Assembly: GCA_902618015.1 (NCBI GenBank)
Contig: CACMYX010000002.1
Coordinates: 248,001-312,000, forward strand
Origin: an uncultured Alphaproteobacteria bacterium
GTDB taxonomy: Bacteria; Pseudomonadota; Alphaproteobacteria; HIMB59; GCA-002718135
Reading direction: 5' to 3'
Length of the DNA: 64,000 nucleotides
A model generated the notes under the pieces. That model did no database searches, was not told the origin of the DNA, and saw only the letters and a program-made list of their open reading frames with translations. Below are positions 1-8,338 of this stretch, piece by piece; the first letter of the stretch is position 1; every line of letters begins with the position of its first letter. Position numbers and translations under genes: made by a program.

Positions 1-1218
1 ATTAAACAAGATTATCTTTATACTTTAGTGAGGATATCAAAAGATTTTAAAGAAATAAAAATTCTTAATCCAATAAAAAAAATTTTATTTGGAAAAAAAG
101 ATAAAATAGAAATTAAAAATTTAATTGCGTCTAAAGATATAAAATTAATTACTATAACCGTAACTGAAAAAGGATACCATTTTGATAAAGATAAAAAATT
201 AAATTATTCAAAGGATATAATAAATGATTTAGAAAATAAAAACTTGAATACGGTTATTGGTCATATCTCTTTTGGGTTAATTCAAAGATTTAAATTAAAT
301 AAAGAAAAAATAATTATTATGAGTTGTGATAATTTAAGTGAAAACAGTAATATTCTTAAAAATTTAATATATGAATTTTTAACTAAAATATATCCTCAAT
401 GCTTAAAATGGTTTCTCTCTAACGTAGAATTTCCTTTATCCATGGTAGATGGAATTGTTCCTAATAATAATAAGAATTCAAAATTTTTTAATATTCCATA
501 TGAAGATAATTCTATCGTTGTAACTGAACCATATAGAGATTGGTATATTCAATCTGATAATGAAGTACTTAAAAAAATACTAAATAATAAAAATATAATT
601 TTTGTTAATAATATTAACTTCTATGAAAATATAAAACTAAAAATTTTAAATGGAGCTCATTCTTCTTTAGCTTATATAGGAATATTATTGGGTCACACTC
701 ATGTTCATGAGGCAATGGCTGATAAAATCTGTTTCAACTTTATTTCTCAATTTTTAGATCTAGAAGTTCTTCCAACTTTTGAAAACAAAGATAATTTTGA
801 CATCAAAAAATATAAAAATAACGTTTTAAGTCGTTTTAAAAATCCATATATTGAAGATAAATTAATACGAATTGCAATGGATGGATCACTAAAAATTCCT
901 ATAAGATTATTAGATACCTATAAAAAAAATAAAAATAAAACACCATATATTGATGCAATAATTACATCATGGATTCTTTTTTTACAACATATGATAGTAA
1001 ATAATAAAAGTAACTTATCAGATTCAAACAAAGAATTTATAATAAATACTTATGAGAATGATAAAGAAAATTTTGTTCTAAATTTACTTAATCGGAAAAA
1101 TCTTTTTAATTTAAATGAGTATCAAAAAATTAATTTAGAAAAGAATATTATTAATAATATAAATCAAATAAAAAAAGTTACGTTTACTAATTTTTTGAGC
1201 AATTTAGTATTTAAATAA
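1..1218 (+). CDS. uxuB: Fructuronate reductase / mannitol dehydrogenase family, 5' end outside window
   Basis: The frame is open from base 1, so the gene begins upstream; a GTG at 28 is only an internal codon. The visible 405 residues hold the later part of the NAD-binding domain and the whole catalytic domain of the polyol dehydrogenase family. Seen motifs are ITVTEKGY, SCDNLSEN and FPLSMVDGIVP, typical of D-fructuronate or D-tagaturonate reductases; family members are about 480-490 residues, so roughly 80 N-terminal residues with the Rossmann glycines are missing. The protein should reduce fructuronate to mannonate in the cytoplasm. It converges on uxuA with an 8-bp 3' overlap, which supports the fructuronate assignment over mannitol dehydrogenase. 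Confidence 0.85.
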   Translation: MKQDYLYTLVRISKDFKEIKILNPIKKILFGKKDKIEIKNLIASKDIKLITITVTEKGYHFDKDKKLNYSKDIINDLENKNLNTVIGHISFGLIQRFKLNKEKIIIMSCDNLSENSNILKNLIYEFLTKIYPQCLKWFLSNVEFPLSMVDGIVPNNNKNSKFFNIPYEDNSIVVTEPYRDWYIQSDNEVLKKILNNKNIIFVNNINFYENIKLKILNGAHSSLAYIGILLGHTHVHEAMADKICFNFISQFLDLEVLPTFENKDNFDIKKYKNNVLSRFKNPYIEDKLIRIAMDGSLKIPIRLLDTYKKNKNKTPYIDAIITSWILFLQHMIVNNKSNLSDSNKEFIINTYENDKENFVLNLLNRKNLFNLNEYQKINLEKNIINNINQIKKVTFTNFLSNLVFK

Positions 1219-2395
1219 CAGCTTTTATTATACCACGCAATTCAGAAAGACCCATCAATCTTCCAATTGCAGTATATCCTGCATTAAAATTTTTTTTATT
1301 TTGATCATCTAATAATGAGTGCCCATGATCTGGTCTCATTGGTATATCAATTTTTTTATTAATACTTCTTCTTTTTTCTTCATTTAAAATTAATTTTATA
1401 AGTCTAACAAAATCGACATCCCCATTTAAGTGGTTTGATTCATAGAAGCTTTTTCTATCTTTTTCTTTTTTTACATTTCTAAGATGGATAAAATTAATTC
1501 TTTTTTTAAATTTATTAAAAATTTTATAAACATCATTATAAAAGTTTGATGCTAATGATCCTGCACAAAAAGTCATCCCATTACATGGAGAATCATAAGA
1601 ATCAAATATATATTGATAATCATCCATAGTAGATACAATTCTTGGGACACCAAAAAGTGGGATAGGAGGATCATCGGGATGTATACCCATTTTAACATTA
1701 TTTTCCTCTGCTACAGGCATTATTTCTTTAATAAATTCTCTTAAATTCTGTTTTATATCAATGTTATCCATCTCTTTATAAGCACTAAGCATTTCTTTAA
1801 ATTCACTCACAGAATATTTCGTTTCTGAGGCAGGTAAACCGCCCATTACTGCCAATTTTAAATTTTTAATATCATTTGTTTTCATTAACTTAAAAAGTTT
1901 CTCGGCATTTTTTATTTGTTTATTCGAATATCTTTTTTCTAAATTTTTTAATTTGAGAATATACATTTCAAATATAATTATTTGTAAATAATTAAATTTT
2001 AAGGCTAATCCATCTGTAGGTAATTTAAAATCTAGTTGAGTTCTTGTCCAATCTACTATTGGCATAAAATTATAACAAATAGTATTAATATTATTAGCAG
2101 CAATATTTGCTATTGTATCTTTGTAATTATTTATTAATTTCTTAAAATTTTTAGTTCTTAATTTTATATTATTATGTACAGGAATACTTTCAACAACATT
2201 CCATTTTAAATTTATATTATAAGAATTATTATTTTTATTTATGTAATTTATTCTTTTTTTTACATCATTTTTACTCCATTTTTCACCATAAGGAATTTGA
2301 TGTAGTGATGTTACCACATACTCTGCGTTAGCCTGTCTTATATCAGTTAATTTAACAGGATCGTTTGGGCCATACCATCTAAATGAATTTTGCAT
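1211..2395 (-). CDS. uxuA: Mannonate dehydratase
   Basis: The 394-residue protein begins with FRWYGPNDPVKLTDIRQ and GVVTSLH-like sequence (here VVTSLHQIPYGE), and carries GIHPDDPP and RPDHGH, all hallmarks of UxuA, a metal-dependent TIM-barrel enzyme. It dehydrates D-mannonate to 2-keto-3-deoxygluconate in hexuronate catabolism. Length matches the family (about 390-400). It faces the uxuB gene tail to tail and overlaps it by 8 bp, so the two enzymes of consecutive steps are on opposite strands, not in one operon. No GntR regulator is adjacent. The ATG start gives the canonical N terminus. Confidence 0.92.
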   Translation of the reverse strand: MQNSFRWYGPNDPVKLTDIRQANAEYVVTSLHQIPYGEKWSKNDVKKRINYINKNNNSYNINLKWNVVESIPVHNNIKLRTKNFKKLINNYKDTIANIAANNINTICYNFMPIVDWTRTQLDFKLPTDGLALKFNYLQIIIFEMYILKLKNLEKRYSNKQIKNAEKLFKLMKTNDIKNLKLAVMGGLPASETKYSVSEFKEMLSAYKEMDNIDIKQNLREFIKEIMPVAEENNVKMGIHPDDPPIPLFGVPRIVSTMDDYQYIFDSYDSPCNGMTFCAGSLASNFYNDVYKIFNKFKKRINFIHLRNVKKEKDRKSFYESNHLNGDVDFVRLIKLILNEEKRRSINKKIDIPMRPDHGHSLLDDQNKKNFNAGYTAIGRLMGLSELRGIIKAVI

Positions 2396-2484
2396 TTACT
2401 ATTTATAACTAATAAACTTATAAATTAAAAATAATTTCTATATTAGTTGATTTATTTAATTAATTTAAATAATTTCAATATTAA

Positions 2485-3489
2485 ATGGAAAAAAGAAACT
2501 TAGGTAAAACAGATATCAAACTAACATCAATTGGATTTGGTGGAGCTCCTTTAGGTAATTTGTTTGAAGAATTAAATGAAACTGATTGTTTTGATATTGT
2601 TAAAAGTTGTTTTGAAAATAACATCAATCTCTATGATACATCACCCTTATATGGATATGGTTTAAGTGAACATAGAATTGGTAATTTTATAAAAACTATT
2701 GATCCCAAAAGTTATTATCTTTCAACCAAAGTTGGTAGATACCTTACCCCAGAAAGAAATTATTTTAAAGATGGAAAATTTAAAGGTCATATAAATTTTA
2801 TTCCACATTTTGATTATTCTTATGATGGAGTTATGAGATCATTTGATCAATCAATACACAGATTAGCAGTACCGGAGATTGATATTTGTTTGATTCATGA
2901 TGTAGATAGATACACTTTCGGTAATGAAGTAGATCATTATTTTAAAATTGCAATGAATGGTGCATATAAAGCATTAAATGATCTTAAAGAACAAAAAGTT
3001 ATTAAAGCTATTGGAGTAGGATTAAATGATGCCGATATCTGTGCAAGATTTGCTAATGAGGGTGATTTTGATTGTATGCTTCTTGCAGGAAGATATACAC
3101 TTTTAGATCAAACTGCACTCGATGAATTTTTTCCAATTGCAAAAAAAAATAATATTGGAATAATTTTAGGCGGTGTTTTCAATTCAGGAATTTTAGCAAA
3201 AGGTATTGGTGATCAAATAACTTATAGGTATGATAAAATACCAATCGATATAAAAGAAAAATATCAAAGCATATCTAAAATTTGTTTACAATACGATGTT
3301 CCTGTACCTGCTGCAGCACTTCAATTTTCATACTCTAATAAGTTAATATCATCCATGATATTAGGCGTTGATAGAATTGAACAAATTCAACAAAACTTTG
3401 AAAATTTAAATTATCCTATACCAAAAGAATTATGGGATATTTTAATAAAAGAAAATCTTCTAGATGAGAGAAGTATGATTGATGTCTAG
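2485..3489 (+). CDS. Aldo/keto reductase, aldose-dehydrogenase type
   Basis: A 334-residue aldo-keto reductase. The catalytic tetrad is visible as Asp51, Tyr56 (NLYDTSPLYG), Lys82 (STKVGR) and His138 (CLIHDVDR). The N terminus ME-KRNLGKTDIKLTSIGFGGAPLGNL and the overall layout resemble D-threo-aldose 1-dehydrogenase, L-fucose dehydrogenase and pyridoxal 4-dehydrogenase. It is a cytoplasmic NAD(P)-dependent oxidoreductase. Its position beside uxuA, divergent with a 89-bp gap, suggests a role in sugar or uronate metabolism, but the substrate cannot be decided from the sequence. Confidence 0.85.
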   Translation: MEKRNLGKTDIKLTSIGFGGAPLGNLFEELNETDCFDIVKSCFENNINLYDTSPLYGYGLSEHRIGNFIKTIDPKSYYLSTKVGRYLTPERNYFKDGKFKGHINFIPHFDYSYDGVMRSFDQSIHRLAVPEIDICLIHDVDRYTFGNEVDHYFKIAMNGAYKALNDLKEQKVIKAIGVGLNDADICARFANEGDFDCMLLAGRYTLLDQTALDEFFPIAKKNNIGIILGGVFNSGILAKGIGDQITYRYDKIPIDIKEKYQSISKICLQYDVPVPAAALQFSYSNKLISSMILGVDRIEQIQQNFENLNYPIPKELWDILIKENLLDERSMIDV

Positions 3490-3507
3490 TAAATAAATAT
3501 TTATAAA

Positions 3508-4446
3508 TTAATTTACCTTAGTCATAGTACAAAGCATTTCAAATGCAATTGTTGCCCCAACAAGTGAAGTCATATTATTAAGATCAAATGGTGGTGATAC
3601 TTCTACAACATCGCCACCAACAAAATTTAATTTATTTAGAGCTCTAATAATAGTTTGAGCTTCCCTCACATTAAAACCACCAACTTCTGGTGTTCCAGTT
3701 CCTGGAGCAAAGGTAGGATCAATTCCATCTATATCAAAAGTAAAATAAGTATTTGTGTTACCTAAAACGGTATAGATTTTCTCAACACATTTACTAAACC
3801 CCATTTCATAATATTCATCTATAGTAATTATGGTTACACCTTGTTCTCTAGCCCATGTTAAATCATTTGGATCATATAATGCACCCCTAACCCCTAGTAT
3901 TACATATTTTTCTGGATCAATAAGATTTTCTTCAATAGCTCGTCTAAAAGGTGTGCCGTGAGTATATTTAAATCCTCCAAAATAGGAATCCCAAGTATCA
4001 GAATGAGAATCAAACTGAAATAAACCTATTGGTTTTTCTTTTGCAATACCTCTTAAAATTGGTAAACTAATTAAATGATCACCTCCAATTGATAATGGAA
4101 TTGTTTTGGAATTATAAATATTTGAGTAAAATTTTTCTATTTTATCTAAACTATCATTTAAGTCTGCTGGATTTACAGGACAATCACCAATATCTGCAAT
4201 ATTAAATTTATCATAAGGACTATTAAGTGAAACTGGGTGATAAAGCCTAACAAGTGATGATGCATTTCTAATTTCTCTTGGCCCATGTCTAGCTCCAGGT
4301 CTATTAGTAGTTCCCCCATCCCATGGTACACCTGCAATACAGTAGTCTAATTTATTTAAGTCTCTTACAACAGGTAAACGAAAAAAAGTAGCAACATCAG
4401 CAAAGCGAGGAGTTTCCATACTAGATAGAGGTTTAATTTGAGTCAT
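3508..4446 (-). CDS. Ureohydrolase of the arginase/agmatinase family
   Basis: The 312-residue protein shows the full binuclear manganese site: His124 (GGDH), Asp146, His148 and Asp150 (FDSHSDTW), Asp238 and Asp240 (FDIDGIDP), followed by the APGTGTPEVGG signature. These enzymes hydrolyse a guanidino group to release urea. Agmatinase, guanidinobutyrase, guanidinopropionase and guanidine hydrolase share this fold. The family-typical DAH is DSH here, and residues 151-165 of the substrate loop do not let me choose among them. The start at 4446 lies 48 bp from the divergent peroxiredoxin. It is probably part of nitrogen scavenging. Confidence 0.85.
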   Translation of the reverse strand: MTQIKPLSSMETPRFADVATFFRLPVVRDLNKLDYCIAGVPWDGGTTNRPGARHGPREIRNASSLVRLYHPVSLNSPYDKFNIADIGDCPVNPADLNDSLDKIEKFYSNIYNSKTIPLSIGGDHLISLPILRGIAKEKPIGLFQFDSHSDTWDSYFGGFKYTHGTPFRRAIEENLIDPEKYVILGVRGALYDPNDLTWAREQGVTIITIDEYYEMGFSKCVEKIYTVLGNTNTYFTFDIDGIDPTFAPGTGTPEVGGFNVREAQTIIRALNKLNFVGGDVVEVSPPFDLNNMTSLVGATIAFEMLCTMTKVN

Positions 4447-4494
4447 AAAAGTATCTTATGGTATATAGAACTGGATTATACAAGACAAATTAGT

Positions 4495-5037
4495 ATGGAT
4501 TATAGCAAATTTCCTAAACCGCAAAATGATGGAAAAGCTGATCATCTTTTAAATAAGTTTTTGCCGGATATTTCTCTAAAAAATCAACAGGGTAATCTAT
4601 TAAAAATAAAAAGATCTGACACTTTTCGTTTAATTTTATATTTTTATCCTATGACAGGTAATCCAAATGAAACTTTACCTAAAAATTGGAATCAAACTCC
4701 AGGAGCCATTGGCTGTACTGTGGAGACCTGTAGTTTTAGAGATAATTATGAAGAATTAATCAAACTTAATGCGCTGCCTATAGGAATATCAACTCAAACA
4801 ATAAATTATATTAAGGAAATGACAGATAGATTAGTAATTCCTTATGATGTTTTGAGTGATTCAGAAAATATTTTGCTTAATTCATTAAAAATGCCACATT
4901 TTGAAATTGAAAACAAAATTTATTTTAAAAGATCAACTCTTATTGTGGAAAAAAATATTGTTAAAAAAGTATTCTACCCTATTTTTCCTCCTAACAAACA
5001 TATAAATGAAGTTCTACAATGGCTAAAAGAAAACTAA
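4495..5037 (+). CDS. Peroxiredoxin, BCP/PrxQ-like
   Basis: I place the start at ATG 4495 (180 residues); a longer frame from 4438 would run into the divergent ureohydrolase start. The redoxin fold is shown by LILYFYP followed by GCTVETCSFRDNYEEL. Cys74 is the probable peroxidatic cysteine and Cys79 the resolving one, with the five-residue spacing of bacterioferritin-comigratory proteins. Compared with BCP there is a short insertion (about residues 54-72) before Cys74, which is seen in one AhpC/TSA subgroup. It should reduce peroxides in the cytoplasm using thioredoxin. The next gene overlaps its end by 19 bp. Confidence 0.85.
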   Translation: MDYSKFPKPQNDGKADHLLNKFLPDISLKNQQGNLLKIKRSDTFRLILYFYPMTGNPNETLPKNWNQTPGAIGCTVETCSFRDNYEELIKLNALPIGISTQTINYIKEMTDRLVIPYDVLSDSENILLNSLKMPHFEIENKIYFKRSTLIVEKNIVKKVFYPIFPPNKHINEVLQWLKEN

Positions 5038-5354
5038 CTATTTTTTTATTTTCTGTATTTCTGTTTTTCTCTAACTTTTCGATAGCTAATCCAAATATAG
5101 ATCAATGGCTAGAGTCAGAGAAATCTTATAAAGATCTTATTAATGAAGGATTTGAAGTTAAAAGCTACGCTATAAGTGACATAGAGGTTGGAAATGATTT
5201 AACAATAATCTTATTTGTTACAGTTCTCCAAAAAGATAACGAATTATATGAGTGTCAGGAATATCAAACTATAGATAAAAATGTAGAGACTTTAGATATG
5301 AACTTAATATGTAAAGAATTAGTTCAACCTTATGAAAGAGGTATAGGAACTTAA
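5019..5354 (+). CDS. Secreted hypothetical protein
   Basis: A 111-residue protein that I do not recognise. Residues 1-23 form a signal peptide: Lys-Arg-Lys, a phenylalanine-rich hydrophobic stretch and a probable cut after SIA. The mature part is acidic and has two cysteines (ECQEY and LICKEL) that could pair in the periplasm. The gene overlaps the peroxiredoxin by 19 bp and converges on the Nudix gene with a 4-bp overlap, so its reading frame is locked between real genes. The peroxiredoxin overlap suggests co-translation. Confidence 0.65.
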   Translation: MAKRKLTIFLFSVFLFFSNFSIANPNIDQWLESEKSYKDLINEGFEVKSYAISDIEVGNDLTIILFVTVLQKDNELYECQEYQTIDKNVETLDMNLICKELVQPYERGIGT

Positions 5355-5932
5355 GACCGTTCAATATTTAAAAAAAACCATTGTAATGCTATTAGTGTAA
5401 GTCCATTTAAAATTTCTTTTTTATTCATCTTTGTTTTTACCTCATCAAAACTATAACTTTTAACTAATATGTCCTCATTTTCATTCTCTAGACCCCTTAT
5501 AATTTCTTTATCTGGAGCAATTACCTCGCCTAAAAAAAGATTGTAAAAAGATTCGGATGATCCTGGAGCAGGAAAGTAACCTTGTATAGATGTAAGATTG
5601 CTTATTTCACATCCAGTTTCTTCCAAGCATTCTCTTTTTGCGGTATCTTCTGGAGTTTCACCAGAGTCAATGATTCCAGCAACTATTTCATCTAGATAAT
5701 TTTGATTATCTCTAGACATTGTACCTGGTCTGAACTGTTGAATTAAAACGATTTTTTTATTTATAGGGTCATATGGTAAGACTGCAGATACTTGTGCACC
5801 ACCAAATAACTCCCTTTTTATTTCATTACTCCAATCTCCATTATATTTTTTGTATTTAAGAGTAACTTCATTCATTTTAAAGAAACCGTCGTGAATATTC
5901 TTTTTATCTAAAATTTTAAATTTTGGACTCAT
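5351..5932 (-). CDS. Nudix hydrolase, ADP-ribose pyrophosphatase type
   Basis: The 193-residue protein has a complete Nudix box starting at Gly86: GIIDSGETPEDTAKRECLEE, then TG, matching GX5EX7REUXEEXGU. The preceding VLIQQFRPG strand and the following region GYFPAPGSSESFYNLFLG are typical of ADP-ribose/ADP-sugar diphosphatases (NudF/TrgB type). It would cleave ADP-ribose to AMP and ribose 5-phosphate in the cytoplasm. It is divergent from msrA with a 40-bp shared promoter region. Confidence 0.85.
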   Translation of the reverse strand: MSPKFKILDKKNIHDGFFKMNEVTLKYKKYNGDWSNEIKRELFGGAQVSAVLPYDPINKKIVLIQQFRPGTMSRDNQNYLDEIVAGIIDSGETPEDTAKRECLEETGCEISNLTSIQGYFPAPGSSESFYNLFLGEVIAPDKEIIRGLENENEDILVKSYSFDEVKTKMNKKEILNGLTLIALQWFFLNIERS

Positions 5933-5937
5933 AAAAA

Positions 5938-5965
5938 TTGATATATTTTATATTACATATATATT
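5938..5965 (+). promoter_or_regulatory. Candidate sigma-70 promoter of msrA
   Basis: A -35 box TTGATA at 5938-5943 and a -10 box TATATT at 5960-5965 are separated by 16 bases. Transcription would start at about 5972, directly at the msrA ATG (5973), so the mRNA would be leaderless or nearly so. No Shine-Dalgarno sequence precedes the ATG. Prediction by eye in AT-rich DNA, so moderate to low certainty. Confidence 0.4.
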
Positions 5966-5972
5966 TATAAAT

Positions 5973-6434
5973 ATGGAAAAAGCATTATTTGGTGCAGGTT
6001 GTTTCTGGGGTGTGGAAGAAACATTTTGTAAAACTCCAGGTGTAATAAATACCTTAGTTGGTTATTCTGGAGGCGATACTATTAACCCTTCTTATGAAAG
6101 TGTTTGCCAAGGAAATACAAATCATACTGAGGTTGTTTTAGTTGAATTTGATAATTCTAAAATATCTTATGAAGATCTTTTGAAGGTTTTCTGGAAGTGT
6201 CATGATCCTACAACTTTAAATAGACAAGGTCCTGATATTGGAACACAATATAGATCAGCGATATATTATTATAACGAAGATCAAAAAAATAAATCTATTC
6301 ATTCAAAAAATGAATATGCTAAAAGTGCAGGAATAAATATTGTCACTGAAATATCAGAAGCTAAGGAATTCTATAAAGCTGAAGAATATCATCAAAAATA
6401 TATTCAAAAAACAGGCTTACACTGCACTATATAG
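5973..6434 (+). CDS. msrA: Peptide-methionine (S)-S-oxide reductase
   Basis: The 153-residue protein has the MsrA active site GAGCFWGVEE with catalytic Cys10, then GYSGG and a conserved YHQKYIQK near the end. A second cysteine (LHC, about residue 151) may serve as the resolving residue. Short MsrA proteins of this length are normal. It repairs oxidised methionine in the cytoplasm with thioredoxin as reductant. With the nearby peroxiredoxin it forms a small oxidative-damage neighbourhood. Confidence 0.95.
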   Translation: MEKALFGAGCFWGVEETFCKTPGVINTLVGYSGGDTINPSYESVCQGNTNHTEVVLVEFDNSKISYEDLLKVFWKCHDPTTLNRQGPDIGTQYRSAIYYYNEDQKNKSIHSKNEYAKSAGINIVTEISEAKEFYKAEEYHQKYIQKTGLHCTI

Positions 6435-6454
6435 ATTAATTCTTTAAGGATCTT

Positions 6455-6637
6455 ATGTCTGTCGATTTTTATTACGCATTTTTAACAGGCTGGGTAATAC
6501 TTTTATTATTTTGGAGTACAATTGTTTTCTTTATATATTTGAGAAAACCTCCTAAATCCAAATTAACTAAAAGTTTTGTGATAAAATCGTATCTGTTTTT
6601 TTTGGTACTATTGTTTATAATTTTATTTTTTCGATAA
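6455..6637 (+). CDS. Small inner-membrane protein
   Basis: A 60-residue protein with two predicted membrane helices, about residues 7-28 and 42-59, joined by a short basic loop containing KPPKSKLTK. It lies 20 bp after msrA on the same strand with AAGGAT upstream of the ATG, so it is probably co-transcribed. I do not recognise the family. Basic residues sit in the loop, consistent with a cytoplasmic hairpin loop. Confidence 0.5.
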   Translation: MSVDFYYAFLTGWVILLLFWSTIVFFIYLRKPPKSKLTKSFVIKSYLFFLVLLFIILFFR

Positions 6638-6791
6638 ACCGATTCGTTTTTCTTATAAATTATGTATCAACATATAGTAGGTCAAAAAGATTAAGATACT
6701 AACATATTGATAATTAACAACTTTTTTATATTTAATGTTGAATACTGGTTTTTTCATAAATATAAACTACCTCGAAATTAATAAAATTATT

Positions 6792-7016
6792 ATGTCTATA
6801 TTAAAAAACTATTTTAAACAAAACAGTGTAATGCACAGTTTCTCAAGTTGCCAATGGCCAATTGGCGATCCTCAAGAAAAAGACTTCCATTTTTGTGAAG
6901 CTGATACAGTTGCTGGCAAGCCTTACTGTCAGAATCACTGTGATGTTGCTTATATTGACGAAAAAGAGCTTAAAAAAGAAAAAGAAGCTCAAAAAAATCG
7001 TCGCATTGCTGCTTAA
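6792..7016 (+). CDS. Short GcrA-like protein lacking the N-terminal HTH
   Basis: I choose ATG 6792 (74 residues); an upstream ATG at 6735 adds 19 unconvincing residues. The core SSCQWPIGDPQEKDFHFCEA followed by GKPYCQNHC is the C-terminal signature of GcrA, the alphaproteobacterial cell-cycle transcription factor, where that domain contacts RNA polymerase sigma-70. Full GcrA is about 170 residues and starts with a DNA-binding helix-turn-helix (often MSWTDERV); nothing like that is present here. The ordered Cys/Cys/Cys/His/Cys residues look like metal ligands (my inference). The tail is a Lys/Glu-rich helix. A GANTC site lies upstream at 6641. Confidence 0.75.
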   Translation: MSILKNYFKQNSVMHSFSSCQWPIGDPQEKDFHFCEADTVAGKPYCQNHCDVAYIDEKELKKEKEAQKNRRIAA

Positions 7017-7066
7017 GTCTACCTCTACAATTTATTTTCATATCAAATGTTAATAATTTAGAGTTA

Positions 7067-7094
7067 TTGACATAAGTAACGATATTCTTAAAAT
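7067..7094 (+). promoter_or_regulatory. Candidate sigma-70 promoter of the Cfa gene
   Basis: A perfect -35 box TTGACA at 7067-7072 is followed after 16 bases by TAAAAT at 7089-7094 (5 of 6 to consensus). Start of transcription would be near 7101, three bases before ATG 7104. There is no room for a ribosome-binding site, implying a leaderless or nearly leaderless message. Confidence 0.5.
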
Positions 7095-7103
7095 AAATAT
7101 ATC

Positions 7104-8288
7104 ATGCTATTTAGTGTACTGAAAAAACTAAATTTTGATGGAACATTAGAGATAATCGATTCTAATGAGAAAATTTATAAATTCGGAAGCTCAAATCCAC
7201 AGGTTCGTATTAGATTAAAAAATAAATCTATAGAGAGAAAACTTTTTTTTAATCCCAATTTACATATTGGTGAAGCTTATATGAATGAAGAGTTAATAAT
7301 TGAAAAAGGCACTATAGAAGAATTTCTAAATCTAATTACTAATTGTTACGAAGATTTTATTTCAAACAATAAATTTTATAAATTTTATGAATATTTATCT
7401 TCTATCTTCATGCCACTTCAGCAAATTAATCAGCTTGTAAATTCAAAAAATAATGTTGCGCACCACTATGATATCAATGAAGATTTGTACAAACTATTTT
7501 TAGATAAAGATATGCAGTATTCTTGTGCATATTTTCATAACCCTAACATTAGCTTGGAACAAGCGCAAAAAGATAAAAAAGAACACATAATCAGAAAACT
7601 GCAAATTGATAAAAATATGAGTGTTCTTGATATCGGATGTGGTTGGGGTGGCATGGCAATAGAAATAGCAAAATCTACTGGAGCTAAAGTCAAAGGAATT
7701 ACACTTTCAGAAAATCAATTTAAAACAGCCTCTGAACGTGCACAAAAAGAAGGCTTAAGTGATAAAGTTACTTTTGCTTTACAGGATTATAGAAATGAAA
7801 CTGAAAAATATGATCGTATAGTATCGGTTGGAATGTTTGAACATGTTGGAGTTAAATATTTTAAAACATACCTTAGTAAAGCGAATGATATTTTAAATGA
7901 AAACGGAGTTTTTCTTTTACACACAATTGGTCAAAGAGGTAAACCAACTGCCACAAGTCCCTGGATACGAAAATATATTTTTCCAGGCGGATATATTCCA
8001 TCGTTATCTGAAGTTATGAAAGAAACACAAAAACTTAATATAAATGTTACTGATGTTGAAGTATTACGACTACATTATGCTCATACTCTTACACGTTGGT
8101 ATCAAAATGTTTTGGAAAATAAAGATAAAGTTATAAAGATGTTCGATCAACGTTTCTTTAGAATGTGGGAGTTTTATCTTCTGGCAAGTAAGTATTCTTT
8201 TGTAAATATGGGTAATGTAGTTTTTCAAATACAAATAGCAAAAAATATTAACAATCTGCCTCTTACGAGAAATTATATCTACAACTAA
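7104..8288 (+). CDS. cfa: Cyclopropane-fatty-acyl-phospholipid synthase
   Basis: The 394-residue protein has the S-adenosylmethionine motif VLDIGCGWGGMAIEIA at about residues 173-188, the downstream GITLSENQ, the VSVGMFEHVG segment and FPGGYIPSL, all typical of Cfa-type synthases. The N-terminal 120 residues match the family lipid-binding domain (NPNLHIGEAYMNEE). The enzyme methylenates or methylates unsaturated acyl chains of membrane phospholipids, usually in stationary phase or under stress. Length is close to E. coli Cfa. It stands alone with its own promoter. Confidence 0.9.
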   Translation: MLFSVLKKLNFDGTLEIIDSNEKIYKFGSSNPQVRIRLKNKSIERKLFFNPNLHIGEAYMNEELIIEKGTIEEFLNLITNCYEDFISNNKFYKFYEYLSSIFMPLQQINQLVNSKNNVAHHYDINEDLYKLFLDKDMQYSCAYFHNPNISLEQAQKDKKEHIIRKLQIDKNMSVLDIGCGWGGMAIEIAKSTGAKVKGITLSENQFKTASERAQKEGLSDKVTFALQDYRNETEKYDRIVSVGMFEHVGVKYFKTYLSKANDILNENGVFLLHTIGQRGKPTATSPWIRKYIFPGGYIPSLSEVMKETQKLNINVTDVEVLRLHYAHTLTRWYQNVLENKDKVIKMFDQRFFRMWEFYLLASKYSFVNMGNVVFQIQIAKNINNLPLTRNYIYN

Positions 8289-8320
8289 GTACTTTATATT
8301 TATTGAATTTCAAACACAGG

Positions 8321-8329
8321 TGATATAAT
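8321..8329 (+). promoter_or_regulatory. Extended -10 promoter of the motor-like pair
   Basis: TGATATAAT at 8321-8329 is a perfect extended -10 element (TG-N-TATAAT). Only a weak -35 (TTGAAT, 8303-8308) precedes it, as expected for extended -10 promoters. The ATG of the next gene is at 8339, only nine bases after the -10, so the message should be leaderless or have two to four leader bases. Confidence 0.5.
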
Positions 8330-8338
8330 CTTTTATTT

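Noticed and set aside
6862-7053. Alternative frame over the GcrA-like gene
   Set aside because: It covers the conserved Cys-rich domain in another frame and gives low-complexity lysine-rich sequence.
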